DNA of 64,000 bases from Podospora pseudocomata (lineage: Eukaryota > Ascomycota > Sordariomycetes > Sordariales > Podosporaceae). Positions 1 through 10,902 of the stretch are shown one piece after another (the first letter of the stretch is position 1; each line of letters begins with the position of its first letter). Position numbers and translations under genes: made by a program. Location: contig NC_085889.1 of assembly GCF_035222375.1 (NCBI RefSeq), forward strand, positions 2,108,001 through 2,172,000, written 5' to 3'. Under the pieces are notes generated by a model. That model was given only the letters and a program-made list of their open reading frames with translations, ran no database searches and was not told where the DNA came from.

Positions 1-1533
1 TTAGCCACCAAGACCGAACATGTTTAAACAATAAGAGTGACCATAAAGTTGCTTACATGCTCCGTGTGCGGCGGGATAGACTCGCCGAGGTTGAAGGCGG
101 GCATTGTATCTCAAGAAGCGTAGAGTCACAGTTTTGACTCGGTTGTTGCGCTCCTAATTTTGCAATCTCTCTGTCCTCGGCTTCGACAGCACGCAGAGCG
201 TGATAAGATGGCGTCTGTTATGAGGTGGTGTACGCCGAAATCAGCGAGATTCCCCAAGTTTCTAGACAGGAGAGGAAATGGTCGAGCTCGATTGGTGGTA
301 CGGATACTGTCAAGGGGGATGGTACACTAAAACGGTCCAAGGTAGAGATGTGTGGTGGGTGCAGAGTGGATGGGTGTACCCACGTTTCCGACGTCCAAAA
401 TTGTCCAATTATGAACTTTATTTTATACTAATGGAATGTTCCACGTCCCTGTATCCTGTCCATCGTCTTAACTATGCCGCCACAAACTGCGTGGGATGGC
501 GTGGGTTGGACTATCAAAGCGAACAGTTGCACATTATATTCCGAGTATCGGAGGCAAAAAATGGAGTCATTTTTTCTACCGGCTTCCTGATTTCTTGGAT
601 GTGTCTACATGCCTTACGGGTAACCAGCTTGTATCCCTCCCGCCACTACCAGCGAAACACATGGCATTCAACACCAAACAAGAGCAGAAAGAAGCACTGT
701 CTGGTGCCGCTATGTCAGTGGGCAGTGACCAAGTGTGCTTGCCATGCCAAATGGTGTCAATGAAGCTTTGTGGACAGCGACCCCCACCTTTCCGGAACGT
801 GCCCCACTCTTGCCACCTACACCTCAATCTTCCCAGTCATCGAAGGACACAAGGATTGGCAGAGGACTAGAAGTGAGAGAGAATCTCAATAGAAGACACT
901 TTAGCAGGTTGCAAGTGGTATACCGGCGGCAACCAACCGTTTGATTCTGCCCGTGTTATGAAAACAAAATGTTCGGCCTATACATATGTCTGCATATTTC
1001 GGATGACAGGGGTCCCAGTCTTGCGGCACTCCGGGCCCGGATGGGTCCCGTAGACGGTTGGTAGTTACGGATATGAGCTCCCGACGCCGTCGAAGCCGGT
1101 GGTGACTGGCGGCGGTCCACCGTTGTAGCAGTCCAGTGCCATATTCACACCAAGTCGGACCACCACGACCACTTTGTAAGCATGGCCGGTACATCCAATT
1201 TAGATCCAGGCCCTATCCTGCCCGGTTCATTAACTCTAGCTTACATATGTCCACCATCCGTTTCTTTGCTCCCACCCTGAAAATGTCATGACCCAATGCA
1301 CCTGTTCCCCCAACCGGTAATCTTTGCATGTATCCATCTCCGCCATGATTTAGCTGCTCCCAGCACGTGATGCCCTCCTGAAAAAGCCAAACAAAAAATA
1401 TAAAAAGAGAGCAGTAAAAGAAAGTGAAATCATCATACAGATCGCTCTGTGCCAAAACTAGCATGCTCTCACCAGTTCGGAAGAGTAGGTAGCCAATATG
1501 CGTCGCCTATATGCTCTAAATCAGATATCGTCA
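1..1533. other. Left-edge region with no supported gene
   Basis: Open frames here, the longest about 160 codons near 278-763, resemble no family I know, show no domain and have atypical composition (many Trp, Cys and His scattered without pattern). The last few hundred bases may be the 3' untranslated part of the minus-strand VOC gene. I see no tRNA, terminal repeat or transposase-like frame. Confidence 0.5.
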
Positions 1534-3315
1534 TTAACGACTCCTCCGGCTTCCAACACAGCTAATGCTATCGCTGGGCGCAATGCTGTCAGCATCATCA
1601 TCGTCGTCGTCCTCCCCATAGCGAGCGCGACTGCTTCCTCCACTGCTCCGGGGAAGTGGCGCATGGCGGGCTGAATAGTATGCACCAGCTCGATTATCGC
1701 TGGGGTAGGTGGCCTCGCGAGCTGAGAGATACGGCGGTGCCCTCCCACTTGCGAGGAGCGGGTCGCGCGCCGACGTATACGGAGAAGCCCGGCTATCTGA
1801 GAATGGGATGTGACGGGCCGAGCCATAAATCTCCTCCCGGCTGTATCCTCGAGGACTGTCGCTAACCTTGTATGTTGTTGTGGTTACACGACTGCCCGAC
1901 CTTGAGTGCGAGACAGGATGTGATGACGGCAGATAAGCATCAGCTGGCGATGCGCGGAGCGTATTACTGGACCTTTGGCTGCGCGAAGACACGTAGCTAT
2001 CCCGTTCTGGGCCATCATACGTATACCCACGTTGGACAATGGGCGGATGTTTGGAGGACTTGGAGCTCACATAACCGCGGTACTCGGGCTCCCCGAGAAG
2101 ATATGGCTCGCGGCTGTTGGCTGCTTCACTGCGTGGGCGTACAGAAGCCCGCGAACGAGGTATTGAGTGACGGCCCCGCGCATCGTCATAGGCGCCATCC
2201 ACATCTCTGCTCCTCGGCGAGGTGACTTGGGTATATCGAGCAACGTAGTCTGGCCCTTGCCTCCGATAATCGAGACCGGAACCATACTCGTCAGAATACC
2301 GCCCCTTATCCGCGGGCCGCTCCGTGTCCAAATACCGGCCTTTGCGATCCAAATAGCTGTCATACTTGTCCGGGAAGGTGGAGCGGCGGCTGAAGGGGGG
2401 GGCATCATAGTCGTCGTGCGCCGAAGCACGGGTGCGGTCGCCCTTGACCATGTTGTAGGTGAGAGCAGCTCCGGCAGCAACGCCAGCAACCCCGAGCAAA
2501 GTTCCGACAACAGCGCCGGCACTTAGTCCGGTCGAGTTCTCCCTGGCCGAGGCAGTCGGTTCGTAGTTGAAAGTGCCCGTCGTGACACCGCGCTTCAATC
2601 CTGCCGCGGGGGGAGGAGGCCTTCTCACGTCGTGGTCGTGGCCGTGGTGGTCGTCCTCGTCGTCGTAGTCTCCGACTTCTACTTCTTCTTCGTAGTCGTG
2701 GTAGCTCAGCGAGCGTCGTGGATCAGCCCGGGGTGGGCCGCTGTACGCAGAACTGGCACCAGCAGGGGCGGGTCGTGACGAGCCTGCCACGTCGAAATTC
2801 CAGGTCAATATACGGCCTGCTTCTTCGTCGGTTGACCGTGTGCGCCGGACAGTCGAGCCGCTGTAGTGTGGAGGGTAGTGGAGAGGGGGCTGGTACACAA
2901 TCTCCATGATGTTGTAGTCCAAGTCACTTATAACCACGCGGGTCCCGCCACTGTGCGTTGTCGCCCGGTGGGCAGACGCGCCACTGGCCGCCGGGTAGGC
3001 CTCGGCAGGGTGGCGCAAGTATGATGTGTCCCGAAGATCGGGATTAGCCCGAAATGCAAACTCAAAGGCTTCGTCGGCCGCGCCTGGCGAGGGAGCGGTG
3101 ACCGCTATGCGTGAGCGCCTCAGGGGCCGGTCTCTGCTTGCGACCACCTGGCGGAGCTGGAAAACTGGATCCCGTTCTGACTTGCCAAATGTAACCGACG
3201 GGAAGTGCCCGCGCTCTGTGCTGATGTGTCGAAGGCCCAGAGGTTCAACAATGGCAGAATAGAAAGACAATGATGAGGAGAGGTCCTCCACCTCGAGGAA
3301 AGGGAGTTGGGGCAT
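1534..3315 (-). CDS. VOC-fold (glyoxalase/dioxygenase-like) protein with a membrane segment and long disordered tail
   Basis: Modelled as one exon of 593 codons starting at the ATG that opens MPQLPFLEVEDL. An upstream in-frame ATG adds 55 residues that look like untranslated leader, so I rejected it. Residues 1-143 fit a vicinal-oxygen-chelate fold: the opening strand, the SLSFYS helix, and a closing strand DLDYNIMEIVY that resembles the DxxGNxxE end of glyoxalase/bleomycin-resistance proteins. The metal ligands and the substrate cannot be assigned. Residues about 205-230 are very acidic with His repeats. Residues about 263-290 form a Gly/Ala-rich hydrophobic stretch long enough for one membrane span. 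The rest is Ser/Arg/Tyr-rich, low complexity, and ends in an Asp run followed by a short DSISCVG-like tail. Proteins with this VOC-plus-disordered layout are, as I recall, annotated only as glyoxalase-family or hypothetical in filamentous ascomycetes. Function unknown. Confidence 0.82.
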   Translation of the reverse strand: MPQLPFLEVEDLSSSLSFYSAIVEPLGLRHISTERGHFPSVTFGKSERDPVFQLRQVVASRDRPLRRSRIAVTAPSPGAADEAFEFAFRANPDLRDTSYLRHPAEAYPAASGASAHRATTHSGGTRVVISDLDYNIMEIVYQPPLHYPPHYSGSTVRRTRSTDEEAGRILTWNFDVAGSSRPAPAGASSAYSGPPRADPRRSLSYHDYEEEVEVGDYDDEDDHHGHDHDVRRPPPPAAGLKRGVTTGTFNYEPTASARENSTGLSAGAVVGTLLGVAGVAAGAALTYNMVKGDRTRASAHDDYDAPPFSRRSTFPDKYDSYLDRKGRYLDTERPADKGRYSDEYGSGLDYRRQGPDYVARYTQVTSPRSRDVDGAYDDARGRHSIPRSRASVRPRSEAANSREPYLLGEPEYRGYVSSKSSKHPPIVQRGYTYDGPERDSYVSSRSQRSSNTLRASPADAYLPSSHPVSHSRSGSRVTTTTYKVSDSPRGYSREEIYGSARHIPFSDSRASPYTSARDPLLASGRAPPYLSAREATYPSDNRAGAYYSARHAPLPRSSGGSSRARYGEDDDDDDADSIAPSDSISCVGSRRSR

Positions 3316-5505
3316 TTTACACGGGGAGAAGGGGTGAGGGGATCCAGGGCGGTTGTGCCTCAGCGGAAAGGCAGCAGCCTTCGGCAAGAGCACAATGACA
3401 AGGAGCCTGTGTGATAAGTGTGGTGGTGCAACGCGACGGCGGCAGCAATAGGCCGGCAAACGGTCGAACTGCGTGCCCAAAACAGCCTTGGGGGTGTGAT
3501 GCTGTGGTGTTCAGGGCGCTGTGGCGTGACGAGGCAAGATGGCAGGGATTGTTCTGTGAGCTGGTATCCAAGCAAGCGCTGCCACGGGGATGACCATCAC
3601 CAAAAGAGGCCCAAGTTTCCAGCCCAGCTGCCCGTTTGACTCTTCTTGGGAATGGTGTAGAACTTGGGCTCTTGAAGCGGAGGGGGAGAACAACTGTGAA
3701 GATGATATTCGCGCTCTGCAAAACGTTGCTCAGTTCGCTTGGTTTGAGTGGAACGCTGGACAATTTGGCAACAACGGCAATGTGTGCGTCGCCAGTCGGA
3801 TCCATGCGACGCAGCACAGCTCAAGACTACTTGGAGAAAAGGGCCACAGGGCATGGGAATTATGGGGTACGAAAGGGCTGGCAAAACGGTGCCCAACCTC
3901 GAACGGGCAGCGATAGGGAGACATGCCCCGCAGTTGTGGTGCTCCTGACGCAAGTGGTTGACAGGGTCTCCAGATCTGAACGATGGTGAGGGCCATCTTG
4001 AGACAAGGTGAAGTTCGTCCCCACTAGGAACTGCAGAGCCGGGCAATTCGAAGCAACCCGGTTGGCTTGAGGCTTCGAAAGATCCTATCCTGCGAGTGGA
4101 CGCTGAGCCACACCATCTTGTTGCAACAAGTATGCCATCCCTCGAGGGTGGGAGAAGGCTCAATGGAAAAGTGACAGGGCTCAGCCGGCAGGCTGTGGCA
4201 GTCTATTTTTCAAGACTGGGCCATCCTATAGGTTGCTAAGAGGATGCCACTCTGAGATACGTCCGCGGTGGTTACTTGAGCAAACCGTCAGGCTGTGTTC
4301 TGCTCTCCAGAGCTGATGATCTGCATTCGTACCCCGAGCCAGATGGCGGCCTCTTGTGGCGACGGAACTGGCAAACTGACAGAATTGTTCGATCGGCTGG
4401 TCATGTTTTGTGGTCATGATAATCTTGAACCCCGACTGGTTATGAGGCCCTGCGAGGAGGCGGGGAAAGAAAACAGAGAGACGTTGTGGTGCTGACGATG
4501 AGCCAATCATAGAGACCGCAACACTCGGAGCCAAGAACTGGTACCTGGATCTGAGTGGTCCGGGGAGCCAAGATGGAGTGACTGCAATGCGGCCCCGCGT
4601 GAGGCCGCCATTTGGTGCGGGGCCGATGAAGCGTGATTGCTGTTCGGAACTGTGCTGAGCGCCTATGAGGGAGCGGCCAGTATGGGAATGCAGTACAGAT
4701 GCCGGGCGTCATGCGGCACTGCATTGATATGGCTCAGTGAAGGTGGCTGTTCCTGTACGAGGAGGTAGATAGGTAGGTGCCTGGCTGCCTTTCAGTTGTC
4801 CCGGAGCACACTGAAATATAGTCGAGATTAGCGGGCGGCCAACCAAACTTGAAGCAAATCAACATATCAAACTAATCACGCATGAATTTGAACACAAGGT
4901 CTCGAAGACAACCGGTCAGCAACTCCCACATCGCATTATGCTACCGCAAAATCTTGACTATTCCACCTGGACGCAAACACCTCTCATACCACACCATCAA
5001 CATTGTGCCCTGCTTCGTTCTGTCTGACTACTGCCACCACCAAGGCCCTCCTGCCGTTCGGTAATTCCGCTTCTCGAAGCCTAGAATAGGGTATAGCTGT
5101 CACCGATCGAAGTGCCGCTTACCACGGCGCCGAGGTGGGGTTAGTATGAATGAGGGGGTATGAATGTGTAAAAATAGGTTGCTTGAGTAAATAAAAGAGT
5201 AAAGGAAAAAGGTAAGAAAGGCAGGCTATGAAATAGGGGATATGTGAGCCAAGTTGAAGTGGCACCACGCGACGACGAAAGCGTCTTGGATCCGTTGTTG
5301 AATGCCCCATGTTTTGGTTGCAAAAACACCGACAGCTCAAGCACAGACGACCCAAGTTCCGGTTGACAGTGATCGTTCACCGCGATGTTGTATCACGGAA
5401 TAGATCATTGCGACCGCAGCTCCCTATCTCGTGAGACGGAGAGACTGACAGATCTTTTCATCCTGGACCCCAATTTCATGCCCGCGTTGTTGTCGGCAGG
5501 ACTGA
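3316..5505. other. 2.2-kb intergenic region
   Basis: It lies between the 5' end of the VOC gene and the 3' end of EMG1, both on the minus strand, so it should hold the VOC promoter and the EMG1 3' untranslated region. Several overlapping frames of 60-190 codons occur on both strands, but none resembles a protein family and none has convincing splice partners. No RNA gene is recognised. Confidence 0.5.
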
Positions 5506-6756
5506 TTATAGAATGTCCCAGCAGTCCTCCGCGGCGTGGCAGAACTTGCTGCAGGCAACACTGGCTGAAAGGCTGTAGTTGCTGATCGAAATCTTCTCGT
5601 CCACATATGCGTCGGCAAAGTTGTCGGCGCCCTTGGCCATGGCGCCAACAAACACGCAGATGCTCTCGTCATCGCCGAGGGTGTCGACATAGTCGCGCAC
5701 ACGAACCAGAGGGGCCTCGAAACTGAGCGTGACCTTCCGGCAGTTGGGCGGAAGATGATCGGTGATGGGGTTCTGAATCACCTTGAGAAGCTTCTCCTGC
5801 GAGTTGGCGCCCTTGATGGAAAGACGGTGCAGCAGCTGCACCATCAGACCAGCGAAGCGTTTGAAGGTGCGCGGGATGCGAACAGAGGGGGACACCTCGA
5901 TCAGAACACCCTTGGCTGTTTGAATATAGATCTGGAGTTTCCCTGCCTTGTTCACCGGCGAGTCGAGAAGGGTCAATAGGCACTGCGAAACACACGGCAT
6001 CTGTCAGCAAAAGGAACAATCTGCAAATGTGAGCCGTGGCATGTTCAAACCTGATGAGTGATATCTGGACGGGCATCACTGATGTCCCTGTTCATCTTGC
6101 GCATGACGCCAATGTGTTCGTCGCTGTTGAGCAAGGAGTACTTATCCTCCCTTTGCATGCCCATACGACCAGCGCCGCCGTGCGAGGCCTTGTAGGTTTC
6201 GAGGCTGGCATTAGAGAGGACGACGATAAGGCGCTTGGTGTTCTTGTCGGTTGGGGGGATAGGCACATGCTGCTCAGCAACCAGCTGCGGCAGGGCTGGA
6301 GGAGGCAACGACTGGGTACCTGTCATGTTGGATTGCCTGGTCAGAACACCGTAATTTGTTGAAAAAAAGGACTTCTGCACAGGAAGGCTTGTGGCTGCCG
6401 ATCTGGTGTTGGCAATAGTCTCCAAACAAATTGTTTGATGGCTCTCAAGTTCAGTTGTGAAATAGAGAAAAAAATGGGATGCCCGCTGTTCGAGGGGAGA
6501 CCCGGCAGTAGCTGGGCTCAACGAAGCGAAACACCTGACTGGAAGTGGGGTCGTGCCAGAACCGGCCATCACGGCCATCTACCTATCTTGCGTGCTTGCC
6601 AAATGTCGCTCCAAAGTCGCAGAGACCGCAGAGACAAAAAAGAAATCACCAATAAAGGACGCCGTCTACTGGCAGAACAGAGATAGCCATCAAAGGTGTG
6701 GCAATGGGAGACTTACGGGGCCGCTTGCCAGCACGGTACTCGGGGGAGGAAGACAT
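5506..6756 (-). CDS. EMG1: Ribosome biogenesis protein Emg1/Nep1 (18S rRNA pseudouridine N1-methyltransferase)
   Basis: Emg1 is a SPOUT-class enzyme that uses S-adenosylmethionine to methylate N1 of a pseudouridine in small-subunit rRNA (position 1191 in yeast) and is needed for 40S assembly in the nucleolus. The model is complement(5506..5982, 6051..6319, 6717..6756), 261 aa. Exon 1 encodes only [13 protein letters not shown] plus one base; exon 2 runs through [14 protein letters not shown] to DARPDITHQ; exon 3 runs from [17 protein letters not shown] to the stop. Strong matches to the yeast protein include [37 protein letters not shown] and [16 protein letters not shown], which cover the SAM-binding knot. 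Length matches the family. The first intron is 397 nt, much longer than others in the window, and its donor reads GTAAGT on the minus strand. No other family fits. Confidence 0.96.
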
Positions 6757-9168
6757 GTCTGTGGTGTATAGGCCGAACAGTGATGGGTTGATCTTAAGAG
6801 ATGGAGAGGAGAACGGCGAGCGTGGCAATGGAGGTAAGTAAATATCAACGAAGCACTGGCGGACGAGGAAAGGTTTGAATTGGCGGTGAAAGTCGGAGAC
6901 AGAATGTTGAGAATGGGCACAGTGCAAGGTGAACGAAAGGTTATGGGGGCTTTTAATGCTAAAAAGAAAAGGCGCCGAACCGCAGATTCGGGTAATTTTC
7001 GACCTCTCTAGGTGGCATCTACCCGGAGTTTGGTGGGTACGGAACCTAGAGCAGTCGGGGTCCGGAGAGAGCATGGGCATCAGAGATAAGACCCCAGCCG
7101 GGACAACGGAGGAGCAAAGAGCTCGATGATGACCCGAACCGCAATGCTCGGCACAGATCCCGCGTCTTGGAGCCGTTCAAACAATGGCTTTTTGCAACGT
7201 CGTCTTAGCATTGTCCCCCCCTACACAGCACATAGCAATCACTCAAGATGGTCGACCAGACCGCGGCGAAATCCTTTGACAGAGTTTTTCTTGAAGTTGT
7301 GGCGTTGCAACTCAACCCGCCCCAGGCTAAGCCTTTCCAGGAACGCCGAGGACAGGAGGGGTGGATGACGGGTCGGTCAAAGACGGAGCTGGACGGAGAG
7401 GTTCTCCACTTCTTTCTGTATTACGCGGTTTACCGGATGGGCCAGCATTCTTACATACAGTAGACATGCCATGATTAACGACGCCAGCTGGGGTGATTGA
7501 AGCTTGTTCTTATGCTTTCCCCACTCCCCAAAGACCCTGGCTTGGCATAATAGGTAGACGGACGGTTGCCATTTGGATCGATGGTGGCAGCCAAGTATTG
7601 CTGTCACTCAACTATTCATCCGCCGTATCCGACTCGGGTCCTGGACGGCCAAGCTGACATGCATGGCGTTGCTGCTGGCCTCTTCTTGGTGCGAATGTTG
7701 GACAACAGGAGTGCGAGACCCGCCAGGCCCTCTTCTGGTCCTGGACCCGACTCATGTATAATAGTAGGTAAGAATTCGTCTGTTCGCGAGCGCAGGGGCA
7801 GAAAGTGAACTGGTTATTGAGGAAAGGCTGCGTACTCTCTCATACCTACTTCAAGATAAGGAAGGTAGTGTCTATATGCTGTCTGTCGAATAAAGATGTG
7901 GTTCAATTGCTGAAGCGGCCTGGCCCGTTACACCGTTGCTCCCTCTGACAGGGCCCTTGTTTCACACCACGATGACCCCACTCCCCCGCGCCCCACCTCT
8001 CCAACCTCAACATCTTCAACTTGGCACGTGCGCGGGCTTGTTTCCACATCCATCTCATCCCGACCGACACGCCGGAAAAGCGGACGAACACTTGTGCTTG
8101 ACTTTTGGATATCAGGGCCAACTGTCGCTCGGTTGAGTCCAGATCACGAGCCCTGCGACAGTTCTATTTGCTACCTAACAACAGCCCGAGGTGCGTCTCA
8201 GCTAGAGAACTTGTGCAGAGATGACATTTGTGAAGCCAACATAGGTAGACACATCAGTGTCATCGCCGCCGTCGCCGCCGCCGCCGCCGCGATCCGGTGT
8301 GGTTTTTCAAAGCGTCGCCGTAAATCAACGTGGACTAGTCTAGGCCCCCTCCTTTTTCTTCTAGCTAGGTCACACGAACGTTGGCCTTTCGGATTTCACC
8401 CTGTGCTCTGCCATCGTCATCTGTCCACCCTGGTTGCGGCCTTTGGCATGGTCGTCGCATCTTCGTGGCCGATGTGGCCGACACAGCGCTGAATCTTCCC
8501 CAGACTTGCGATCTTCGAGTTGAGACTATACCCAAACTCGAACGCTAATACACCCGTGTCTTGTGTCGCTACAGCGTCCTCGCACCTCGATATCGTCTGA
8601 TCTACTGGGCTTCTTTGGCCTGGTCTCCCACCACCACCACCGCATTTCTCTCCTCCTCCCCAAGCCATCTCTCACACCAAGGCCGAACGAATGTAGACAG
8701 ATTCTCCGAATCTTACCCTTTTTGACTACCAAACCAGCCCTTTGCCACTTCTTTCTTCTGGCACCCTGTTTCAAGAGCACTATGCGGCCAGTTGACCTCG
8801 CCCTCCGCTCTGTCCTGGGCCATATTCAGGCTCGCCGTCTCTTCTCCTCTCTTCGGCCACGACGATGGATCCAAGAGGTCTCACCTGTCTTTCGGGCACA
8901 CATGTTGAGCTCGGAGGCCTGATATAACATATCCCCTCAAGCCACCTCCGTCGCTAGGTTCTCATTTTGTGATTTCCTTGTCTTGTGTGTAGTTACCAAG
9001 TCTCGATCCTTCTTTGTTCATTTTCTTCACACTTTTCTTTGATCCATTTGCCGGCCAGGTCTGGACAGATCACGTTGAGCGTGGATCTAATCCTACTTTC
9101 GTTCTCTTCATACATTCGTTTTTAGGCAGCTGGTTTGTATCGTTCTTTTACCTTGCCAATCGGGCACC
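6757..9168. other. 2.4-kb divergent intergenic region with a short (GCC)n tract
   Basis: It lies between the start codons of EMG1 (-) and the secreted repeat protein (+), so it should hold both promoters and leaders. A GCC/GTC trinucleotide tract occupies about 8264-8290. The last 500 bases are rich in C and T, as is common in fungal leaders. Scattered frames of 60-150 codons have no recognisable family. No tRNA-like cloverleaf was noticed. Confidence 0.5.
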
Positions 9169-10902
9169 ATGGCTTTCAAGAGGTTTTTCTGGGTCTCCTC
9201 GCTCATTTCGCTGGCCCTTGCTCAAGCGCAGAATAACAATCAAGGAGGTGCCGCATTAGACCCAGAAGTCATTCAACAAGGCTCTTTTGTCGATGGCAAG
9301 AGCTCTTTGGGTGCCGAGGATGTTCAGGCAGCCTCAGCAACCTCTCAAAACAACTTCATCAACTTTTGCAAGGGGCAAACACTTACCAACGGTTTCCAAA
9401 TCACGACCGGTTCTTGTAACGGCATTGGTATGTCAACGACACAGACAGGTATCTTCATGAAGCGCTACTGACAAAGGCATGAATTAGTGATGGGTCAAAT
9501 TCCTGCTAAAGATCGAATGATCTCCACCGTCATTACAAACCCAGCGAACGGTGCCACCATTCCGTCTAATCAAGACTTTGAGATTGTTGTTCAAGTTACC
9601 AACCTCAATGCCGGAGCCTTTACGAACGCTGCTGTCACCTACTATTCCGCACCCCAGCAGTTGGATAACGGCAATATAGTGGGACATACTCATGTAACCG
9701 TACAAGACACGGGTGCCGATCTGAACCCTCAACAACCAATGGACCCGCAACAGTTTGCCTTTTTCAAAGGTATCAACGACGCCGGTAACGGCCAGGGCAG
9801 ACTTAGCGCTGCGGTGACCGGTGGCCTTCCGGCCGGAAACTACCGTGTCTGCACCCTGACAGCCGCAGCCAACCACCAACCAGTCATCATGCCTGTCGCC
9901 CAGCGCGGATCACAAGATGACTGTGTCAGATTCACCGTTACTGGTGACGGAAACACTCCGAACGAAGCCGCCAACAATGGCGCAAAGGGTCAGGCAGCAG
10001 CAGCTCTGGTTGCTGATGCTATTGCCCTCGGCCCCGGCGCCCCTAATCCGGGTGGCAATAATGCAGGAGGGAATGGTCAAGGAAATGGGCAAGGCAATGG
10101 GCAAGGCAACGGGCAAGGCAACGGGCAAGGCAGCGGGCAAGGCAACGGGCAAGGCAACGGGCAAGGCAACGGGCAAGGCAACGGGCAAGGCAACGGGCAG
10201 GGTAATGGGCAGGGTAATGGGCAGGGTAATGGGCAGGGTAATGGGCAGGGTAATGGGCAAGGTAACGGGCAAGGTAATGGCCAAGGTAACGGGCAAGGTA
10301 ACGGGCAGGGTAACGGGCAGGGTAACGGGCAAGGAAATGGGCAAGGAAATGGGCAAGGAAATGGGCAAGGAAATGGGCAAGGAAATGGGCAAGGAAATGG
10401 GCAAGGAAATGGGCAAGGAAATGGGCAAGGAAATGGGCAAGGAAATGGGCAAGGAAATGGGCAAGGAAATGGGCAAGGAAATGCCGGAAACCCTGCTGGC
10501 GGTGATGCTGCTGCCGGAAATCCAGCCGGTGGTGATGCTGCTGCCGGAAATCCAGCCGGTGGTGATGCTGCTGCCGGAAATCCAGCCGGTGGTGATGTTG
10601 CTGGCGGGAATCCTGCCGGTGGTGATGCTGTTGCCGGGAATCCTGCCGGTGGTGATGCTGCTGGTGGTAATGGTGGCGGCGGGAACGCTGCTGGCAACAA
10701 CAATGCAAATGCTGGCAACAACAAGCAAGCAGATGGTCAGAATAGGGAGGGCAAGGGAAAAGGGAAGGCCAACGGCAATGATAACGCCCAACAAGAACAA
10801 ACAGGACAGGAAGGCCCAGAACTTGATCCTGCAGCGGCACCTACCCCTCCTGCGGCAGCTCGTCTTGCCCGTCTTGCTCGCCGTCGGAGATTCATCGCAT
10901 AA
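9169..10902 (+). CDS. Secreted protein of the fungal 'ribosomal protein s17-like' family with a C-terminal QGNG repeat
   Basis: Two exons, 9169..9427 and 9488..10902, joined by a 60-nt GTATGT...TTAG intron in the codon for Val, giving 557 aa. The N-terminus is a typical signal peptide (MAFKRFFW, hydrophobic core, cut near AQA). Residues about 40-245 form the globular domain: NFINFCKGQTLTNG, a Cys pair near SCNG, MGQIPAKDRM, GHTHVTVQDTG, FFKGINDAGNG, GNYRVCT and ANHQPVIMPVAQRG. This module is common in secreted or surface proteins of filamentous ascomycetes and is often mislabelled 'ribosomal protein s17' or 'transcription factor' in databases; its biochemical role is unknown to me. It is followed by 34 Gln-Gly-Asn-Gly tetrapeptides, then six copies of a decapeptide like AGNPAGGDAA, then a charged tail ending in several Arg. 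No GPI-type hydrophobic end is visible, so secretion or wall association is inferred. Confidence 0.9.
10078..10482 (+). repeat. 12-nt coding minisatellite, about 33.75 units (Gln-Gly-Asn-Gly)
   Basis: The unit is CAAGGAAATGGG with synonymous variants. Variants are grouped in blocks: units around 10090-10195 mostly use GGC AAC, units around 10200-10260 use GGT AAT with CAG, the middle mixes GGT AAC and GGT AAT, and the last 13 copies from 10330 are identical GGA AAT units (the final one lacks its last codon). One unit encodes Ser in place of Asn. Because 12 is a multiple of three, gain or loss of units keeps the frame. Confidence 0.97.
10483..10662 (+). repeat. 30-nt coding repeat, six units (AGNPAGGDAA-like)
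   Basis: Six consecutive 30-nt units immediately follow the 12-nt array in the same frame. Units 2 and 3 are identical; units 4-6 carry changes such as GTT for GCT and GGG for GGA. The unit begins with a Gly-Asn pair like the neighbouring repeat. Confidence 0.93.

Noticed and set aside
278-763. 161-codon plus frame near the left edge
   Set aside because: No family match, no domain, odd composition and no splice partners; likely chance.
6320-6716. Box C/D snoRNA in the EMG1 intron
   Set aside because: The box C-like string has a mismatch and the nearest CTGA strings lie 120 nt or more away, too far for a standard C/D RNA.
9910-10840. Three long minus-strand frames across the QGNG repeat
   Set aside because: Products are pure Pro/Cys, Leu/Ala or Ile/Ser repeats created by the 12-nt unit, which lacks stops in several frames.
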